From: Melieria omissa
Lineage: Eukaryota > Arthropoda > Insecta > Diptera > Ulidiidae
Assembly (NCBI GenBank): GCA_963971225.1
Contig: OZ020270.1
Coordinates: forward strand, 76,896,432 to 76,960,431
Length of the DNA stretch: 64,000 bases
Direction of reading: 5' to 3'
Positions within the stretch are counted from its first letter, which is position 1, and each line of letters begins with the position of its first letter. Below, in pieces: positions 32,749 to 44,187 of this stretch. Position numbers and translations under genes: made by a program. The notes beneath the pieces are model-generated. The model was given only the letters and a program-made list of their open reading frames with translations. It had not been told where the DNA came from and did not search any database.

Positions 32749-33171
32749 TGTTACGAATACTAAGTCTAGTGGGCTGTTGCGTATCTCTGGATTGTGTAAT
32801 TTGAAAATAAAACACAGTTTCTTAAACGCAGACAATAAAATAAACCAACAGTCACTTTATTATTCACAGTTTACACTTTACTGTTCGTACACCTAAGTAT
32901 TTGCTTAATCACTTCGTGTGGCAACTTCACTTGTCAAAACCAGACTGACTCGCTGCACCGCATCTGGCCACCTTTTATACTCTGTCCGGCCGTCGCGCAG
33001 ATCGTTCTCGCACGTTGCCAGATTGGACTAGAAGTTTCCCTGATGACCGCGACCATCGTTGCCAGGTTGGACTAAAAGTTACTATCGCGGCCGTCGTTGC
33101 CAGATTGGGTTATGGCACGGCACGTAGCGGCAGGGTTGCTTTGCACCGCGACAGACTGGCTCATCGTTACA
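32749..33171 (-). repeat. Copy B 5' LTR
   Basis: 423 bp. Read on the minus strand it starts TGTAACGATGAGCC and drives the fusion ORF. AAATAAAACACAG (minus-strand complement nearby) and other AT-rich tracts are present, but no promoter element can be assigned firmly. Confidence 0.92.
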
Positions 33172-34896
33172 ATATGTTTCGTATACTTCGTTATTTCTTC
33201 TTCGTTCAGACTTCAAGAGGTGTTAATATAACTCCGCCATTTTTAATCGTTTGTCGTTATTTCTTTACTAAATTAAAAGACAATGTTTATCGTTCCACGA
33301 AAATTCAATCAAAATAAGTTGCCTACAAAAAGTGACGTAATTGAACATTTCTTGTTTCTCCGCGGTAAAAATCGATCAATTGCTTTGTCCAAACTTTATA
33401 CTGAGACAATAAAAGAAATTCTAAAATTATGGGAGAGTGCACAAATTCCCACCATTGGTAAAAGTGCTATTCGGAAAAAACTAGATAACCTTACAAAATC
33501 TTATCGTACTGTTAAGGAAATAAAGGAAATTTTAATGTAGACGAGTGGAACACTCTTTTTCCAACATGCACCTGTAAATGTGGTCTTAATTTAAATAAGT
33601 CCTGCAAATGCCTAGAAAACCTAAAAATGCCATTGCATGCCTGGGAGATTAATAATGATCAGGATGGGCGGAGGATGCGGTCGCTGGGTTTGAGGTCGAA
33701 CATACGGCCAAGCTCAATAAGTTCTACATCGGAGGTTGCCGATATTGATGAAGAGTATACCGTAGAAATGTCACCCGATTCCCCAACGTCATTCGGTGAT
33801 GTAAGTGAAAATGCCCAAACCCCATTACACATTTCGAGGATTTCCCTACCAACATTCAGCCATGCATTAGATCGCGCTGGTGTCTCAAATCGTTTTGGAG
33901 CGTTGTTGGCAACAACTTTGCTGAAAGACCTAAACATTTCAGATGTTATTATAGACAAAAACAAGATTAGAAGGGAGCGCCTTGCAGCCCGAGCAAAAGT
34001 CATTTGTGACATTAAATGCAATGATCTACTTAAGTGTATTTCATTTGATGGCAAAAGAGAGAAAAGTTTGAAGCAGATTGTTGTCGATAACAAGCCACGC
34101 AATATAAAACTAACCGAAGAACATATCACCATAGTACAAGAACCCAATTCTCGATATATTGGATATTTTACACCCTTTAATTGTACTGGTACCGGTATAG
34201 CGTCTGGAATTCTAAACTTTCTAAAAGCAGAGGGAATTTCGTGGGAACATTTAGTAGCTGTTAATTGCGATGGTACAAGCACTAATACTGGCAAACATAG
34301 TGGAGCAATTTGCTCATTGGAAAAAGAGTTGCAACACCCGCTGCAGTGGTTTTTTTGCCTATTCCACTTCAATGAATTGCCGTTTACCGCATTATTGAAA
34401 GAGCTCGTAGGAAAGCCAACTGGACCTCAAAACTGGCCAGGGAAAATTGGACAAACTTTACTTGGATGCGAAAATATTCCGGTATTTTTTTTAATTTTAC
34501 TCATTGTTTAATATGTCTTATCGTCTATATGTATATTTCTGTATTCCCGTTTTATAAGGTTGCTCCTAATTTTGTTCCGATTCAGATGGGAGAAATGCCG
34601 GAAAATATTGATGGGTGGATTCTGAGAGCTGATCAAAAATATCTTTACGATATGGTTCGATCCGTAGACAGTGGGCTATGTGATTCACATTTGGCAAGTA
34701 TTAAGCCAGGACCGCTCAATCTGTCTCGGTGGTTAACAACAGCGTCGAGAATTCTCCGCTTATATGTGACGAAGCCAACTGCTTCAGATGAATTAAAGAA
34801 GCTGGCGATTTTCATTATGAAAATATATGCACCCTTTTGGTTTTTAGTAAAAAGAGAGCCGCAAGCTGTTAAGGGTAGTCGTCACTTATTTACATA

Positions 34897-35882
34897 AGGA
34901 CTGTATCGAAAAGAAAGTGCACACTTTCTAACTTAATTTTCTTGCAGCATATAATTATTTTTTTAATTCTAAAAATGCCGTTTAATAGAGTAGGCCTTGA
35001 AATACTGATTTCATACAAATTTCGTTTCATATATTTTTATATTACGAAAATTACGCGTATCGAGTTAGACATCCTCAAAAAATTTGTGTACAGTTGGTTC
35101 ACTGAAACAGGTGCTTCGTACAGAAAATCACCCAAACGACATCGCGTGTCCATAAACTTCGCTAAAAAAAAATGATTCTTAAGTATGGTGAAAATTGCAC
35201 TATAAACGACATACCAAAAAGTGACCGTAAAAAGGGTCCTAAAGACCCAAAAATGGAAGAAAAACTGAGGCATTAGATTGACGAAAACAAGTGCATTTGT
35301 ATTGGACATTTAGCTAGAACGAGTGTAACGATGGTGCAAAGAGTGAAGCAGAGGAATAACTTAAAAACATATAAAAAACAAACAATACCAAAAAGAAATG
35401 AAAATCAAAAAGTGGCTGGCAAAACGCAATGCAGAAAACTATACACTCGTCTCTGCAAAGAAAAAATTTCGGGCATCATTATGGATGACGCGACATATGT
35501 AAAAATGAACTCAAAATCACTGCCAGGAAGAAATGAGAATCCGCTAAAATCACCAGAACTACGTCCAATAGAGCGCTACTACGCAATAGCCAAAAGAAAC
35601 CTTATGAAAGATGAACAAGAAGCTAAAAATCTTAAGGAATTAAAAAAAAATTGGAGAAAATCAAAAAAACCCATAACGCAAACAGCTGTACAAAATTTAA
35701 TGAAGAGGGTCAAACAAAAAATTAGATATACATTTATTTGAAAAACAAATTTGTTATTTAAACAAAAATCCTTAGTCCTTAAAGTATATGCAACAAATGT
35801 TAAAACAAAAAATCTGATCAAAAAAATTTCCATTAAAGTTATACTTCAAACTAAGCGTGCACTTTCTTTTCGATACAGTCCT
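34897..35882 (+). mobile_element. Internally deleted Tc1/mariner element (986 bp)
   Basis: The perfect ends AGGACTGTATCGAAAAGAAA and inverse are flanked by TA at 34895-34896 and 35883-35884. Removing it with one TA rejoins the host transposase frame, which confirms the boundaries. Confidence 0.9.
34979..35741 (+). pseudogene. Tc1/mariner transposase remnant with deleted catalytic core
   Basis: The N-terminal part (KKFVYSWFTETGASYRKSPK) is followed in another frame by a middle part (35331 on: KKQTIPKRNENQKVAGKTQC, then IIMDDATYVKMNSKSLPG with the first catalytic Asp). A deletion then joins it to the last catalytic block (SPELRPIERYYAIAKRNLMK). The second Asp is missing. The family resembles DD37E/DD37D-type insect elements, not assigned further. 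Confidence 0.75.
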
Positions 35883-36841
35883 TATATTAGATGGACACGT
35901 CAAATGCCTCAAGACGTACAAAGAATAATTCACCGTTCAATCCAGATAAACGGCTTTTATGCCCACCCAGAAAACATTTTGTTATCAATGATTACGGATG
36001 AGAACAAAGATATACGAACAGAGGGTTATAAAAGAATTTTCGACTATAGAAATAATGGTGATCAAGGAACTCGTAAATTTGTAGTGCCAAAAATATTGTT
36101 CGACTGTGTATCGTATACTAATATGATTTCTTGGGATGAGGTTGGGCCGTTAACGGAGCCACCATGCATTCAATTCTACTCGCAAGAGTATTTGTTGCAG
36201 TGCTGTAATTCTGCAAATGTTATTGAAATCCCAGGTAAATTATAATTGTGACCAAGTGAGACATATTGATTAAATTTAAGAAATAATTTCAGATTTTCCC
36301 TGCCAATCGCAAGCCACTGAACGATTTGTTCACGTTGTGAGTCAATCGAGCTTATCTGTTGTCGACAAAAATCGTCCAGCGCACATTGCTAGTAAAATTG
36401 TGTCGCGTAAGAGATATGCACATCTCGACTCTCGCAAAAATCTTTTGTAAATATAGTTTTATTTTCAAAAACATAATAAATTAAACAAGCATAGCATTGT
36501 ATTTATTTTGCTTTATTTAAACATTTATTTATTTATGAATGTATTTCATTCACATTCACAATTCTACTATTTTATAGAACTGAAAGTATCAAACAGTCAC
36601 ACAAAAACACAAATATCGAGGTCATCTACTTTCGGATACACATAATTAGGAATCAATGGTGGTGGGATCAACTTTGAACATTTTTAAATGGAGTGAACTC
36701 ATTTTGTAGTGGAGTCTCACAGAAATACAAATATAGAGGCTAACTAACTTTCGGATATGCATAATTTTGATATCATTTGAAAGGTAATGATTCGCGCTTT
36801 TTAATAAGTGTAAAAATTTGCAAAAATTTTGGCGATAAATA

Positions 36842-38047
36842 GTTCAGTTCATTAAGTGCTGTGCTGCTAAAGGCGCTCTCAGGCTGAGAGAGGCCAACTT
36901 GTGGAAAGAGCACGCTTATGGACACTCTGGGATCCTAAGGTCATTTACGAGGCCAGGTACGGAACATAAATTAGATTCCTGCACGGACTATTTAATTCCA
37001 TACCTGGATTTTGATTCGCGCGCACTTACCTCCTTTCCCTCAAGGGAAGAATGGGGACTTACAAGTGTGATAAGAGACGCCTCCATCACCATCTTCACAG
37101 ATGGTTCTAAGATGGAGGAAGGTACAGGAGCTGGTCTCCACTCAGATGCACTAGGGGCTCAACGGTCTTTCAGACTCCCGGACCTCTGTAGCATCTTTCA
37201 GGCGGAGATTTATGCAATCTGGAAAGCTGCTGAATTAATCCGCGACAGCGGATTATCACCCACGGATATCACAATCTGTGTGGATAGTCAGGCAGCCCTT
37301 AAAGCGCTGGAATCAGCGACTGTGAAATCAAAGGTAGTGCAGAGTTGTCGCAGTGCACTTCGCGGCATCGGACATCACCGAGTCACTCTCTGCTGGGTTC
37401 CGGGCCACTCTGGAGTGGCAGGAAACGAGGCAGCGGATGAGATGGCAAGAAAGGGGGTCGCACTGCCTCTCACCGAAGTGGATAACTCTGTGCTCCTTCC
37501 GATATCTGCCCTGTATTTGCGTATTGACAGGTTGAGCAAAACTTACATCGAGTCCTCATGGCGGAGCAGAACTGATTGCAGTACCTGCCGGGCAATATGG
37601 CCTTCCCTTTCCGTGAGGAAAACGCGATATGTACTGTCCCTGAGTCGAACCTCTATTAGGCAGCTTGTTGGAGTCATCACTGGACACTGCGCCATTGGAT
37701 CTATGCTGGTCAAATGGTGCCTCTCGTCCAGTGATGTCTGCAGAAGCTGTGGAGATGAGGAAGAAGTGGAAACGATCCAACACTACCTGTGCCACTGCCC
37801 GGCTCTGCAGGAACGCCGACTCCGTACCTTGGGGTCAAGGTTCCTGGTAGACTTGGCCTGCGCAGCAGTAGTTGAAATATCGGATCTACTCTCCTTCATC
37901 AAGAGGTCGAACTGGTTTGCCCCGAACTGAGAGCCACTGGTTAGCTCCGGAATCTTCCATGAAGGGATTCACAATGGGCCATTTTGGCCTCCGAGTGGAA
38001 GTGCTGCCCTTGGGACGCACACACCCTTCCCTACCTAACCCTAACCC
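36842..38047 (+). mobile_element. 5'-truncated RNase H-type non-LTR retrotransposon (family 3)
   Basis: A perfect 13-bp target duplication, ttggcgataaata, lies at 36829-36841 and 38048-38060. The 3' tail is CCTACCTAACCCTAACCC, not poly(A). The insertion splits the right inverted arm of the large DNA transposon; the arm resumes at 38061 with tagttttaaatgg. Confidence 0.92.
36899..37930 (+). pseudogene. RNase H and C-terminal tail of non-LTR ORF2, open frame
   Basis: The 343-codon open frame has a complete RNase H I domain: IFTDGSKM, SIFQAEIYAIWKA, ICVDSQAALKAL and CWVPGHSGVAGNEAADEMAR give all catalytic residues. The CCHC tail CRSCGDEEEVETIQHYLCHCP follows. Reverse transcriptase is absent through 5' truncation. 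The intact RNase H frame suggests a young insertion. Confidence 0.87.
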
Positions 38048-38572
38048 TTGGCGATAAATATAGTTTTAAATGGTAACTTTAAAAAATATTTGAATTACTA
38101 AACACAAAAATTAAAAAAAAAAATATAATATAAAGTAAGGTTACAAAGAACAATAATGAGCTTAGTAGCTGTATGGAAACCCTTCAAAACGACATATTAT
38201 GTGTTGACATACGAGAAAAATTGGCGGAGTTATAATAATATTTCTTGAAGTCTTTACGAAAAAGCACTAAAAAACGGTATTAAAACTTCCAGAACTCAAT
38301 AAATTAACAAAAAAAATTTTTACAAAATATGTGCAATCCAAGAACTCCTGAAGGTTTATCTAACCAAAAAAAATTATTCGAAAATGTCCAACAACAAAAA
38401 AGTTACACCCAAAAAACATGATAATTAGAGGTATTTTTGAAGCAAAACCGCTCACAATTGGCTTACCTCAGAATCGCAATATTTTCCAAATAGTCATTAA
38501 ACACTCTGAATTTTATATTTAGGTGGTGACTGAAACGTGATTTTTATTTTGTATGGAGTGCGACCCACCTTA

Positions 38573-39234
38573 CTGTACACCAGTTATTGTGACTGGTTTT
38601 GGTCGAAATAGGTATATTTAAATAGCTGGCAAATTTAGTGTTAATAAAACAAGGTGCATAGCACCCCAAACGGAATATTGCTTAATTTAACATTTATAAC
38701 ATTTACATAACATTTATTTAGTAAAACAAGGTGCAAAGCACCTCTAATGGAACATGGGAACACCACAAAATGCCCTATGTGAAAAAAGCAATTTACTTTA
38801 GAAAGCACGTATTACTAAATAAGCAATAAAACATTTTTAAAGCTCCGCTCCCCTTGACTAAGTTTTGGCTACGCCACTGTGTTGAGACCAACTCGATAGA
38901 AAATGTGTAGGCAATAGTAAAGCAGAAACTCGGAGAAAAAACGATATGAACAGCAAAACAGTTGTCAAGACAAGTTCGGTTGATTTGGAGTAAATTGCCT
39001 CGGCAACTTGCTCAGAAAAGTATGAGTCGGAGGTATGAGGCCATAATAGCGAATGGTGGTGACTATACATACTTATTACTAAAAAATATAACGTACAATA
39101 AATATTACAAACGTATAACATGTCTTTTATTTGAAACGAGTCGGACAAGTAGTTTCCAAGTAATGACGATCACGCTTGTACGCTTGGACATTCTGTATGT
39201 ATATGTATGTTAAATTATCGTATAATTATTATTG
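38573..39234. other. Non-coding stretch downstream of the yellow-family exon
   Basis: It contains two imperfect copies of AAACAAGGTGCAWAGCACC about 80 bp apart (38648 and 38726). Part of it may be the 3' UTR of the yellow-family gene. Nothing else is recognised. Confidence 0.5.
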
Positions 39235-39732
39235 TTAATAGCATTGCCCTTCATACAGCTGCATGGTGCTACGTCCTTTTTCGTACGCGAGTCGCTTGGG
39301 GCTGCACTTGGTGCCGGTGACGGCCGCCCGCACGTCGGCGCGCAAAATCCGAAAATTTATGCTTGTGTAATCTAACCGGCCATAAAGATAAATCGGCAGT
39401 CGATTACTCATTACCCAGACGCCTTGTTCACGCTCATTATCCACCTTTAAATCGTTGGGAAACTGTATAAGCGGCTGCGTACCCGCTGCGGTGTAGTTAA
39501 CCAACGTGTCCAGATTGGCGCGCGCATACGGTGTTCTTGTGTCCCAGCAACCAATGTTATCTCGATGCACCTGCGTGAAGAACATAACACCGTTGCGTGC
39601 AACGCCTGCCGTAGATGACTGACCGTCAGTGCCGCGGTCGCCAATTTCAATGAAATGTTGTGACACATCCTGGGCGCTATCTGGCCAGAGCGTTTCATCG
39701 CGCAGTAGTATCGTAGATACCATAAACTCCTG
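39235..39732 (-). CDS. Yellow/major royal jelly protein family, terminal exon
   Basis: On the minus strand, CACGCACAG (splice acceptor) precedes an open exon starting EFMVSTILLRDETLWPD and ending LYEGQCY with a stop. The blocks HRDNIGCWDTRTPYARANLD, IQFPNDLKVDNE, GVWVMSNRLPIYLYGRLDY and the final GTKC match the C-terminal third of insect yellow/MRJP proteins, which are secreted six-bladed propellers linked to pigmentation, melanin chemistry and other roles. Upstream exons must lie to the right, beyond an intron filled with transposons or outside the window. The member of the family cannot be told from one exon. Confidence 0.85.
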   Translation of the reverse strand, partial: QEFMVSTILLRDETLWPDSAQDVSQHFIEIGDRGTDGQSSTAGVARNGVMFFTQVHRDNIGCWDTRTPYARANLDTLVNYTAAGTQPLIQFPNDLKVDNEREQGVWVMSNRLPIYLYGRLDYTSINFRILRADVRAAVTGTKCSPKRLAYEKGRSTMQLYEGQCY

Positions 39733-40268
39733 TGCGTGAATTAATCAAAATACATTAAGTTAGCGAACAAATTTATCAATCGATAAAGGCCATAGCCGGA
39801 TAAGAAAGGAGTATGTGCCCCAAGCCAATTTCAATTGTTATATTTTTATGTTAGTAGTTATATAAAGTCTGTTTGGAAACTTTTACTGCAAAAATTATCT
39901 AGTAAAAAATATCAGGAGAGTAAGATAGCCTATTTCCACTGGGCCTTAACTGCAGTTTACGCTTAACATTTACATCGCATTTAAATGTTCAAATTCCCAT
40001 ACAATTGTTTTTGTATCAAAGTGCGGAAACTCCTTTTCAAAACCGAGTTAACTAAGTTTTGCCATTTACAGACGTCTAGCAGAAAATGTTATGTTAAAAG
40101 AGGGAGCAATACTCGCAAATGTACAGTTTTTGATAGCATGCTTTAAGGCGCTATAAGAGCCGTACGAACACAAACGAAAAAAGGGATTTGAATTATAGTA
40201 CGTTCGGTGTGTGTGGTTTTTTTGCCAAGACAATTACTTTTTACTACATTTTTCTCAAAAATACATAT
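39733..40268. other. Probable intron of the yellow-family gene
   Basis: Non-coding sequence upstream of the splice acceptor at about 39733-39741. No exon, array or element is recognised before the solo LTR. Confidence 0.5.
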
Positions 40269-40673
40269 TGAAACGAAGAGGCACTCTGTGCTGTGCATGA
40301 ACGCTTATCCAAGCATACTTTTAGGCATGCACTTTGAAGTATGGCAAATTTTGTTTAATTCGCTTGGATAGTCCGATATGGCAAGGATGGTTCTCGAACA
40401 AATGGGCTGTGCGAGAATGGTCGAGCGCTTTCCAATTGAAAGTTGCAAGAAACTTCGGCGCGATAAGAAAACTGGTATAAAACCAGCAGTGGCAACGCAA
40501 GTGGTCGAGTCTGTGTTGAGCAAGCAATGGGGAAACATGCAATAGTAGTAGTCTAAAGTAGAACAAGTGTAAATTTGTAAATAAAGTGATTGTTTTGACT
40601 ACGTTTGCGCTGAATAATTGAAGTTGTTTTATTTTCCAACACAATTAAAACGAACCTTGGAATTTTCGTAACA
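40269..40673 (+). repeat. Solo LTR of the gypsy type 2 family
   Basis: 405 bp from TGAAACGAAGAGGCACTC to TTTTCGTAACA, flanked by atat on both sides (40265-40268 and 40674-40677). It matches the LTRs at 23561-23962 and 47139-47557 in inverse orientation. It is the product of LTR-LTR recombination that removed the element body. Confidence 0.9.
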
Positions 40674-41087
40674 ATATTGTCTCTCATAATCAAAGTCAAA
40701 ACTTAAATTATTTGCCAAAAATAAATGCTGAAAAAGAAAATAAAAACGTGGAATTTCTCATGAACCCTCTTGACATTCAAAATTCAGACAGCTCTGATAT
40801 CAATCAGCCGACAACTTTCACAAATGAAATAGACATTGACAAATGATAAATGAATTGATAAAAAAATAAATAAATTGATACATTTTCACAAATATGAAAA
40901 CGCAGACATTTGACTGTTGAGAAAGAAAGCGGAGTGGTTTTCAGTAGAGAGGCTACAAGAAACCACACATACGTATTGTTACGAAATCGTTCGTTCGTTC
41001 AGTTCGTTATCGTTGGTTCGTTTTGATTGTATTTGAAAATAAAACAACTGCAATTATTCAGCGAAAACGCAGTGAAACTAACACTCG

Positions 41088-41417
41088 TGTTCGAAAGCTC
41101 AGAATAAGCAAACCCGCGCACGCGCGTAGAAATAAAAAACAAACGATATTGTCAGGTTTTTTTTGTGTAAAGTTTATTAGGTAGTTGTTGAGTGTTTGTT
41201 TAAATAGATATATGTAAATGTTAAGAGTAAACGTTGATTTGTGTTGATTCGCCGGAGTTCGTACGTTGAGTGTCCGCCGGTCGCGCAAGCTCCCTTCGGG
41301 ATGGCCAGGGTTGCCATCCGTACATATAAACACATAAAGGGACGCGCACAATACAATATTATTGACAATATTAATTTCTGAGAGCTGCGCGGCCGGCAGT
41401 GTTTAGCGATCTAAACA
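41088..41417 (-). repeat. BEL/Pao 3' LTR
   Basis: 330 bp, TGTTCGAAAGCTCAGAATAA ... GCGATCTAAACA in plus orientation. It is almost identical to 44206-44535. Confidence 0.92.
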
Positions 41418-43129
41418 TCCTGGGGCCGGATGCACTCGTGCATTGATGGGACCCCCCGGAGGTCCATTAGGGTTTGGATGGCTCGTGGAAGGAGGGTCCG
41501 AACTCGGCGCCCGCGCAACTTGTTGGTCGGAATCCTTGGTTCGGATCTCGGTTGGATGATGCTGCAGCCGCGAGTATGGAGATGACTCGCGTGCGGACAA
41601 GATGTGCTGTCAAGGCGAGGCGAGCGAGTCCGACTAAAATCCTGCGATTGTCGTCTACGGCTTGTTGCTGATCGGGGATGAATGCTGCGCGAGGGTTGCG
41701 CCTCGGCTGCGATGTGCCCAAACGGTCTATATTCAGACACGGGGAAAAGGGCTGTTTCCTTAACCGTCGTGCTAAGGGACTGCACAGGACGGTTTTTCCG
41801 TCTTCGCGATGTGACGGAAGATGACTCATCTCGAGAACTCCGGGATTTTCTCGACACGGATGAGATGTTTGATGGACTCCGAGGCTGAGTCGTGAAAATT
41901 GGTGAGATGGTGTCTCTTCGCCGATTTGGGGTGATGTCAGAAGCGAAGTGGAGCATAGAATGATGCTGCTTCTGACATTGCGAACAAGTGTGTTTACTTG
42001 TGCCATCCCGCTTCAAGTGAGTATGGGACAGACAGTTTGTGCACAAGTTGTGGGCTCGTACTGCCTTTACTCGATCATAAGCAGATAAACTTTTGAACTT
42101 CGAGCATAGTTTGAGCGCATGAGCTGCGCTGCAAACCGGACAGAGGAAAGTCCCTCTGCTCTCAGCTAAGTTTTGAGCTCTGTTATGATCCCGGTTGTGA
42201 GAAAACACGGACTTGGTCGGCCTCATAAGATCTAGTCTTTCCACGACTTCATATCTGCTGGTCAAGAAAGTGTTCATTTGCTCCCAAGTTGGAAGAACTT
42301 TCGGGGAACTAAGGGACTGTTCCCACAGGGATAAAGTCTCTTCAGGGAGTTTTGTTGAGCAAATATAGACCAGGATCGGGTCCCAACCCTCTGTCGAGAC
42401 GCCTTGAGAAGATAAGACGGACAGAGAATTGTTTATTGCATTTTGAAGGCTTTGCAGCGCTTCACTGTCTTCAACAGCTACTTGAGGGAGGCTCAAGAGC
42501 GTGTTGACCTGGTTATCAACCAGAATGCGCCGATTTTCGAATCGGGACTTCAGCGCATTCCATGCCAATTCGAAGTTAGAATCGCTCAATGGATACTGCC
42601 TAACGATGGCGCCAGCCTTTCCGGTTGTTTTATATCGGAGGTGATATAACTTTTGGGCAGAGGTGAGTTTCGGGTGGTTAATATAAACCGCCGAAAACAT
42701 GTCGCGGAAGGACGGCCACTCTTCATACCCGCCGGAGAAAATTTCGGTGTCGCAAGGAGGGACATTCAGACAAATAGCATTACTTGCCTGCTGTGTTGCA
42801 GAAGGGAAGGGGATTTCTGCTGGACGAGTGGTTTCAGCGAGAGGAGGTTGCTGAGCGTCCATGAGGTCCGAAATCTGGGCCATGGTTTCATACACCCGGT
42901 CTCGGCATAGTTCCATTTTTGAGCGAGCGATCAACTTGAAAGTTTTAGGCAGGTCGTCATCTGGGGTGATGCCGACTTGCGAAAAAGCTGCCTTTAGATC
43001 CGCATAGTAGCCATTGAGATCGGCTAAATACGCTTTGAGGATTGCGGGCGTTAACTCTTCGATAGGGACAGAAGAGAATTTGGAACAAAAGTGAACCAAA
43101 TTGTCCGCTTCGAAATTAAAAATGCTCAT
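41411..43129 (-). CDS. BEL/Pao Gag (DUF1759-type capsid) with zinc fingers
   Basis: I chose the start at 43129 (MSIFNFEADNLVHF), although the frame is open up to 43270. The region around LNVPPCDTEIFSGGYEEWPS ... AQKLYHLRYKTTGKAGAIVR is the DUF1759 Gag block of BEL/Pao elements. Cys/His clusters follow (CPVCSAAHALKLCSKF and CTNCLSHTHLKRDGTSKHTC). After an Arg/Ser-rich region the ORF runs straight into the 3' UTR and ends inside the LTR with no protease. The frame is intact, so Gag could still be made and packaging helped by a full-length relative. Confidence 0.9.
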   Translation of the reverse strand: MSIFNFEADNLVHFCSKFSSVPIEELTPAILKAYLADLNGYYADLKAAFSQVGITPDDDLPKTFKLIARSKMELCRDRVYETMAQISDLMDAQQPPLAETTRPAEIPFPSATQQASNAICLNVPPCDTEIFSGGYEEWPSFRDMFSAVYINHPKLTSAQKLYHLRYKTTGKAGAIVRQYPLSDSNFELAWNALKSRFENRRILVDNQVNTLLSLPQVAVEDSEALQSLQNAINNSLSVLSSQGVSTEGWDPILVYICSTKLPEETLSLWEQSLSSPKVLPTWEQMNTFLTSRYEVVERLDLMRPTKSVFSHNRDHNRAQNLAESRGTFLCPVCSAAHALKLCSKFKSLSAYDRVKAVRAHNLCTNCLSHTHLKRDGTSKHTCSQCQKQHHSMLHFASDITPNRRRDTISPIFTTQPRSPSNISSVSRKSRSSRDESSSVTSRRRKNRPVQSLSTTVKETALFPVSEYRPFGHIAAEAQPSRSIHPRSATSRRRQSQDFSRTRSPRLDSTSCPHASHLHTRGCSIIQPRSEPRIPTNKLRGRRVRTLLPRAIQTLMDLRGVPSMHECIRPQDV

Positions 43130-44187
43130 GGAGGGAATATGAGACTTTTGGAATGATTTTTGAACTGGCATGTACTGGCATGGAACAAATGAATCGATGG
43201 TTGAGAGGTACAGGAGACAAGAGTCGAGAAAAAACACCAACAAATTCGAAAGATATTCGAATGGCCACAAAACCGACTAGGAATGTCGCACAGTGGAGCC
43301 CATTCACGAGAAGTGCAGGAAATTTTGTTGAAGTGTATCACCTCAGAGGGGTTTTGAGTGAACACACAAAAGAAGTTTGTGATGGAACGAAAATGTAAGG
43401 AAAACGAAATAATTTCTCCAAAGGAATTGGAGACAGCAAGCTTATAATTATTTTCTCAAAGGTGTTAAGAAAATATAATTTTCTACTGAATTTATTCCAC
43501 AACTTATTTTTTCCACTCCAGTGCACTACATAAAGAGTTTCATGTAGTGCCACTGTAAGTATGTGGAACTGCACTGAGAGGTCAGCGACACTATTTACAT
43601 ATGTACATATGGGAAAATGTACATATGCAAAGTATGTTCCGACTGCAAGTGCAACTCTAATCGAGCGGGTTGGTTCTGTATATAGAAAAGATACACAATG
43701 GGACTCCAACCGCTCGGTATAATAAAGGAAATAAGCCAACTTACAGTCAGTATTGTCAATGGGACAGACAATACTTAAGATCGGGTGCTCCCACGTAGCG
43801 CTCGCTGCTGGCGGGTATGCCGCTACTCCCACGCTGCTGACCGTTGATCTTCAGTTCTCCTTGTGGTTGTTGTTGCTCGTAACTTCGTTTAGTGCTCCTT
43901 ACGTGGTTGTTGTTATTGACTGTGCGACTATTTGTGCGTGCGTGTATAATTGTTGCTATTTTTTGTTTGCGCGTTTTAAGCGATTTTGGTGGTAGTTGTT
44001 ATTGTTTTAATCACTGTGTGGTGTGTTTTAAATGGTTTTCAATGTGATTAATATTTTCGTTTATGCACTTTTACTTGCTCGTTTTGTGGTTTGCACTATT
44101 TTGCACTGTTCTTTGTTGATTTTGGTTTTTCAATGTACACTTTGTTTGTTTGGGTAGTTTTGTATTTTTTGTTGCCAGTCATATCAT

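Larger units (their letters stand above)
29251..33171 (-). mobile_element. Ty3/gypsy element, copy B: intact LTRs, Gag-integrase fusion, no RT
   Basis: atat flanks both ends (29247-29250 and 33172-33175). The two 423-bp LTRs (29251-29673 and 32749-33171) appear identical by eye, so the insertion is recent. On the sense strand the primer-binding site TGGTGTCAGAAGTGGGATT follows the 5' LTR and fits a tRNA 3' end finishing CCA (probably tRNA-Leu). The interior is one long ORF. The element is about 3.9 kb, too short for a complete gypsy. Confidence 0.93.
33283..36450 (+). pseudogene. hAT-like transposase, three exons, almost intact
   Basis: Exon 1 (33283-34481) begins MFIVPRKFNQNKLPTKSDVI. A frameshift near 33535 precedes a Cys-rich patch (CTCKCGLNLNKSCKC). 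Then SFDGKREKSL, VNCDGTSTNTGKHSG and CLFHFNELPF give an Asp, Asp and Cys-x2-His arrangement like hAT catalytic cores. Introns 34482-34558 and 36235-36292 have GT-AG ends and keep frame. Exon 2 (34559-36234) includes LSRWLTTASRILRLYV and GFYAHPEN. A Tc1/mariner at 34897-35882 interrupts it at a TA. Exon 3 ends with FPCQSQATERFVHVVSQSS, which may match the hAT dimerisation region. I recognise the protein type from arthropod and Hydra genomes but cannot name the family. Confidence 0.75.
28219..38572 (+). mobile_element. Large DNA transposon with ~700-bp TIRs and hAT-like transposase
   Basis: The element begins TAAGATGGGTCGCACTCC (28219) and ends with the inverse (to 38572). The 8-bp word ctgtacac lies on both sides (28211-28218 and 38573-38580). 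The inverted arms extend about 700 bp (28219 to about 28920, and about 36652 to 38572). The right arm is split by a non-LTR insertion. It also carries a gypsy insertion (29251-33171) and a Tc1/mariner insertion (34897-35882). Without insertions the element would be about 4.2 kb. The 8-bp duplication supports the hAT superfamily. Confidence 0.85.

Noticed and set aside
33659..34372. 237-codon minus-strand ORF
   Set aside because: Antisense of the hAT-like transposase exon 1, which has recognisable motifs and GT-AG introns on the plus strand.
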